Source: a virus | DNA: 51,408 nt | Direction: 5' to 3' (one strand) | Virus record (IMG/VR): IMGVR_UViG_3300048837_000563 | Span: 1-51,408 of that record | Part shown: positions 48,210 to 51,408 of the stretch, piece after piece | Numbering within the stretch: position 1 is the stretch's first letter | How the letters are laid out: each line of letters starts with the position of its first letter | Notes under the pieces: generated by a model | What the model saw: the letters and a program-made list of their open reading frames with translations, nothing else | The model's database searches: none | What the model was told of the DNA's origin: nothing | Program-made: the position numbers and the translations under genes

Positions 48210-48833
48210 CTATTCCGGCGATACCCGGCCACCGCAGTACCCTTGCTCTGTGAGTAGCTCAAGGATAGGCGGGGCTTGCCAGTCTTTAGGTTTGATCCAC
48301 TTACCGTCTTCTCTGCGATAACCACCGAATTCTGAAAGCGGTCTATCATCAAAATCAGAACACCCTTTAGCCGAGCAATAACAATAGTCACCATTTATTA
48401 CCATAGGAGCGTTGCAAGTTGGACATTTGGGTTCAGTAAATTTTGCGAGGTTGCTATGATCGACAGCTTTTAGGATTGGTTTATCCTTGATACCGCAGGC
48501 GGATAGTGTACCTGTTGTGACTACCATTAGATCACAACATCCATCAGCGATCTCAACTATATCGGGTTTCTTGTGTTTGTTCTCTTCGATGAGAAGGTTG
48601 TTGATCCTGATTGGTAATCCTTCTTTCGGTACAACATTACCCCCGGATGCCTTTACTGTTAGACCTAATCCCTTTTGGATCGTTTCTAAAGCTTCCTCAA
48701 GGATTAGTTTGGCTCGCAGAATGCGAACGTCTAGGGAAGGTATCTTCGGTGAGGGCGGTAGCTCTTGACCGGCTAACCGCATGAATCTTTCTACTCGTAG
48801 TTGGTGTGCTGATCTGTCGATTGGTTTACTCAT
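48210..48833 (-). CDS. MazG-like NTP pyrophosphohydrolase with zinc knuckle, 207 aa
   Basis: Starting at 48833 (MSKPIDRSAHQL), in ATGA overlap with the previous gene, the protein has the all-alpha NTP-PPase motifs: RAKLILEEALETIQKG (ExxE) and DGCCDLMVVTTG (D...D helix). CPTCNAP and YCYCSAKGC add a zinc knuckle. The family hydrolyses dNTPs and other nucleotides. A longer frame to 48971 would overlap the neighbour. Confidence 0.82.
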   Translation of the reverse strand: MSKPIDRSAHQLRVERFMRLAGQELPPSPKIPSLDVRILRAKLILEEALETIQKGLGLTVKASGGNVVPKEGLPIRINNLLIEENKHKKPDIVEIADGCCDLMVVTTGTLSACGIKDKPILKAVDHSNLAKFTEPKCPTCNAPMVINGDYCYCSAKGCSDFDDRPLSEFGGYRREDGKWIKPKDWQAPPILELLTEQGYCGGRVSPE

Positions 48834-49012
48834 TTTCTTTCTTTCTGTTGTAGATAGATTTGGTAACGTTGGTAACGACGGAATTTCTTTTCTGCTTTGT
48901 AAATAAAGTAGTTCGCTACGATCGGGTTTATCCAAGGCGATATGCTTTGCGGTATGAAGCCTGCCCACCAAGACCCCGCAATCTCGTAGAGAATTGCCTC
49001 TTTAAGATTCAT
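48830..49012 (-). CDS. Small membrane-associated protein, 60 aa
   Basis: The ATG at 49012 follows AAAGGG at five bases. The product has a hydrophobic, Trp-rich segment (GSWWAGFIPQSISPW) and a basic, Tyr-rich tail. It lies between the polymerase and the MazG-like gene. Function unknown. Confidence 0.65.
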   Translation of the reverse strand: MNLKEAILYEIAGSWWAGFIPQSISPWINPIVANYFIYKAEKKFRRYQRYQIYLQQKERK

Positions 49013-49022
49013 TTGACCCTTT

Positions 49023-51408
49023 CTAAATTGCTGTGCCATCGGACCAATTAATTAAATGTTCCTTGCCGCCTACGGGTAAAGGTATGCCGATTCTCTCTCC
49101 CTGTTTTTCCATGTTGTGTCGGATGAGTTCTTTGATCTCTTGATCGTAAGGGTTGTTAATTTGTGTCTTAAAAACTAGCTCATCGTGAATCTGTAGAATC
49201 ATCTTCGTCTTTAGTTCTGGGCGTGATTCTAAAGCTTCGTGACAATCGATCATTGCCCTTCCGATGATTGCCCCCGCTGTTCCTTGAACTTTACCCGATA
49301 CGGATTTGTGCGGATCGTTATATGGGATATGTAACCGATATCCGGTCAGTGTTTCAATATATCCTCTGCTCTTAACTTGACCGAAAAGCTTCTCTGTAAA
49401 CTGTCGTACCTCCGGGAAGCGTTTTGATAACCTTTCGTAAGCTCCGGGGACACCGTAAGTGATATCTGCTTTATTCGGTGATGATCCATAGATGATTGCG
49501 AAGTTTCCATTTTTTGTTCTCTTGTATCGTTTATCCTCTTTGTAGATTTCAGGCGGCATATTTTTTAGTTCGGGGTGAAGCTCGCAAGCTATCAGATAAT
49601 GTACGGGGGTATCATTCTCAAAACACCAAATAAACTCTTTGTTCCCGCACTCATATCCCCATATCCGAAGTTCGATATTTGAGTAGTCGTAGGAAAGCCA
49701 TTTGTTACCTGGGAGCGGGCCGAAGTCTTCCCGTAGGTTGTAATCTATTTGGCCGTCTGCGAGTTCTTTGCCAGTACCGATGTTTTGTAGGTTTGGACTG
49801 CTAAGCGACTGCCTTGTAAACTTGGTTCCTGTGATGTTGATGGATGGATGAATTGTTGCCTTCGTCGCCCATTTGCGATAACTTGAAAGATAGCCCGCTG
49901 CCTTCTCGTTATTTCTGGAAAGGAGGATTGATTGTAAAAGGCGGGATGTTTCCTCATCTTCCGACATAAGCCACAAGGCTTTTAACGCTGGGGCGGCTAC
50001 CGATGGTTGTCCTGTTTCTGTTTTGACAAGTATCGGAAGCCTCCGATCTTGAAAGAGGGCTTTCTGTAGCTGCTTGTCTGATCGGATGTTTATGGGGGGT
50101 GACTCGGGTTTTTTGTTGTCGTTGTCGTTTGCTAGTTCAGCTAGATAATCCCCATGACATTCTTGCGGCTTACATACACATCCTAATCGTTTGCCTCTTA
50201 GTTCGTGAATAGCTGCCAATAGTTTTGGTTGTGTTGGTAGCCATGTCTTGTATTTTTGACAAACTTCTTTTCGATCCCCGTCTATCCCGATAACAAATGG
50301 GTTGCCCCATTTTCCTTTTCGTGTTATGTCTATGTCGAATTTTTCTTTGTGTTTGTTAGCTACTATTGCCGGTTTTGCTATTTTTTTGCTGCCGGAAGAA
50401 AGTATTTTAACTGCCTTCTCTTCCTCCGTCTTAGCTTTGTTGATATACCTCTCTGCATCCGTATGGATTTGGGGGGTCACTGTGACCCCCTCTTTAACCA
50501 TGTCGTGTGTGACCTTTAGTAGTCTCTTACGTTCTGTGTACTGCTCCCACAATCCGGCTTTTTCAAGTTCTCGTTGCAAGAGTTCCCACAACACGATGGT
50601 CGATTCGCTGTCTTCAAGGGCGTAGTCTCGCAAGACGGTATGCCAAGAATGTACCGAAGTTGGCGGCAATAGTCCTGTATCTCGTTGGCCGTGTTTTCCA
50701 TATCGTCTTTGGTATTCTTCCCCAATTTGTGTTTGACGTGTGCTGTCGTTACCGATACATCGATCGCTAGTAAGAGAGACGATACCTTGCTTCGTGGGGC
50801 GACTGTTTCTAAGGCCATCTTGGTTTTCTTTCGGTAGGAATTCAGGGGCTAAGGTTGCTATGGCTCGCGGTAACCATGTATCCAGATACCACCAGCCGGA
50901 AATTTCTTCGTTCTTTTCTTTGGGGGCTTTGTCAACTGCTGGCCAATGAGGATCGGAGCTATCCGCTATTCTCCATTCTCCGTGAGCTTTGATAAAGGTT
51001 TTAGTACGGACGATTCGACGGGCATGATTTGTTGCGATCCTTAGATTGTTCTGTCGGTAGTCGTCAATCAGTAGTAGTGAGTTTCTCAATTCCTTGAGAC
51101 TGTGACTCCATAGATTTTCGAGAACATGACTTGCTATGCAGGTGTCTTCGATGTTTTCCCATAACCAATCCAAAGAGTAATCTACTTTTGCGAATTGCAG
51201 AATCTTCTCTGTGGCTAGGATATCAAAGTTTGCGTTGTGCATAACAACAGGGCCGGAACAGAGACAATCACAGAGTTGGTTTAACTCTTCGTAGTTTACT
51301 TTGGGCTGTCTTGTAAATGGGTCTACATCCCATTCGTACCACTCATTCAACCCCTCTTCTTTCTCTGGGAGGGAATGTGTGATGGCGAAAAAGAACGGTA
51401 GGCATCCG
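49023..51408 (-). CDS. Family A DNA polymerase with inserted DUF4326 domain (5' end at 1-171)
   Basis: With the 34 residues supplied by the other end, the protein is about 809 residues. The exonuclease domain has DTET (5-8), HNANFD (to Asp77) and YALED (Asp281). The polymerase has motif A YDYSNIELR (Asp589), O-helix RTKNGNFAIIYG with Phe at the E. coli 762 position (Phe651), and motif C QIHDELVF (Asp757). Residues about 360-440 (DNA 50136-50375) are a DUF4326 domain: GKWGNPF, LRGKRLGCVC and CHGDYLAEL. It replicates the phage genome. The stop is followed by the membrane protein gene at 49012. Confidence 0.93.
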   Translation of the reverse strand, partial: GCLPFFFAITHSLPEKEEGLNEWYEWDVDPFTRQPKVNYEELNQLCDCLCSGPVVMHNANFDILATEKILQFAKVDYSLDWLWENIEDTCIASHVLENLWSHSLKELRNSLLLIDDYRQNNLRIATNHARRIVRTKTFIKAHGEWRIADSSDPHWPAVDKAPKEKNEEISGWWYLDTWLPRAIATLAPEFLPKENQDGLRNSRPTKQGIVSLTSDRCIGNDSTRQTQIGEEYQRRYGKHGQRDTGLLPPTSVHSWHTVLRDYALEDSESTIVLWELLQRELEKAGLWEQYTERKRLLKVTHDMVKEGVTVTPQIHTDAERYINKAKTEEEKAVKILSSGSKKIAKPAIVANKHKEKFDIDITRKGKWGNPFVIGIDGDRKEVCQKYKTWLPTQPKLLAAIHELRGKRLGCVCKPQECHGDYLAELANDNDNKKPESPPINIRSDKQLQKALFQDRRLPILVKTETGQPSVAAPALKALWLMSEDEETSRLLQSILLSRNNEKAAGYLSSYRKWATKATIHPSINITGTKFTRQSLSSPNLQNIGTGKELADGQIDYNLREDFGPLPGNKWLSYDYSNIELRIWGYECGNKEFIWCFENDTPVHYLIACELHPELKNMPPEIYKEDKRYKRTKNGNFAIIYGSSPNKADITYGVPGAYERLSKRFPEVRQFTEKLFGQVKSRGYIETLTGYRLHIPYNDPHKSVSGKVQGTAGAIIGRAMIDCHEALESRPELKTKMILQIHDELVFKTQINNPYDQEIKELIRHNMEKQGERIGIPLPVGGKEHLINWSDGTAI
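51282..51408. repeat. 127-bp terminal direct repeat, right copy
   Basis: This segment is identical to 1-127 and closes the genome into a 51,281-bp circle through the polymerase gene. It is probably an assembly overlap of one k-mer length. Confidence 0.93.

Overview
The window is a complete tailed-phage genome, probably of a phage infecting a planctomycete. Its first and last 127 bases are identical, the usual sign of a circular or circularly permuted contig closed at a k-mer. The unique sequence is 51,281 bp. The family A DNA polymerase gene runs across the join: its start codon is at position 171 and its stop at 49023. Almost every gene is on the minus strand, tightly packed, with ATGA or TAATG overlaps and AAGGA/GGAGG ribosome-binding sites. 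The one convincing plus-strand gene (9544-9681) encodes a 45-residue membrane protein of the RDLxWL-type that I know as typical of Planctomycetota. This is the main reason for the host guess. No integrase, recognisable phage repressor, tRNA gene, CRISPR array or reverse transcriptase was seen, so a virulent lifestyle is likely.

Layout by coordinate (transcription runs right to left). 0.2-7.4 kb: small early genes, then a DNA metabolism block with a Tudor-like repeat protein, a Sak4-like RecA ATPase, a RecB/lambda-exonuclease-type nuclease, a ribbon-helix-helix protein, a family 4 uracil-DNA glycosylase, a DnaJ-type zinc protein and a RuvC-like resolvase. 7.6-9.7 kb: a compositionally distinct accessory locus with a sulfotransferase-like protein, a three-part protein (Cys domain, phosphoribosyltransferase, HAD phosphatase) and the plus-strand microprotein. 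9.7-24.5 kb: tail and head genes. These are distal tail proteins, the tape measure, a gpG/gpGT chaperone pair with a -1 frameshift site, the tail tube, an HNH-AP2 endonuclease, tail terminator and head-completion proteins, decoration proteins and a ClpP-protease/major-capsid fusion. 24.6-33.2 kb: portal, a fibre and beta-helix adhesin module, a candidate holin-like protein, a spike-base-like protein, a NrdR-type zinc ribbon and the large terminase. 33.2-36.0 kb: an envelope locus with a matrixin-type metalloprotease, two secreted proteins, a membrane fatty-acid-hydroxylase-like enzyme and a zinc ribbon. 36.1-40.2 kb: a structured noncoding region, a cluster of small unknown genes including several microproteins, an RHH regulator with a promoter/operator, and an array of TTTCTAAATTTAGAAA palindromes. 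40.2-51.3 kb: an Ala/Tyr repeat protein, ParB-like and DUF932 proteins, nucleotide-metabolism genes, a TOPRIM primase fused to an MCM-like AAA+ helicase, and the polymerase, which carries an inserted DUF4326 domain.

The replication genes (polymerase, primase-helicase, Sak4, nuclease, resolvase, UDG, MazG-like) form one functional set split by the arbitrary contig ends. Structural genes make a continuous leftward late block from terminase to distal tail. Strong hairpin terminators follow the tail tube, decoration, Ala-repeat, ParB-like and DUF932 genes, which suggests separately controlled, highly expressed units.

The most novel material: DUF4326 inside PolA; the primase-MCM fusion; the PRTase-HAD plus sulfotransferase locus; the planctomycete-like microprotein; the fatty acid hydroxylase and metalloprotease envelope locus with no recognisable peptidoglycan endolysin; the microprotein cluster; and several genome-wide short motifs that look regulatory. 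All family assignments are by eye from sequence motifs, with no database search.
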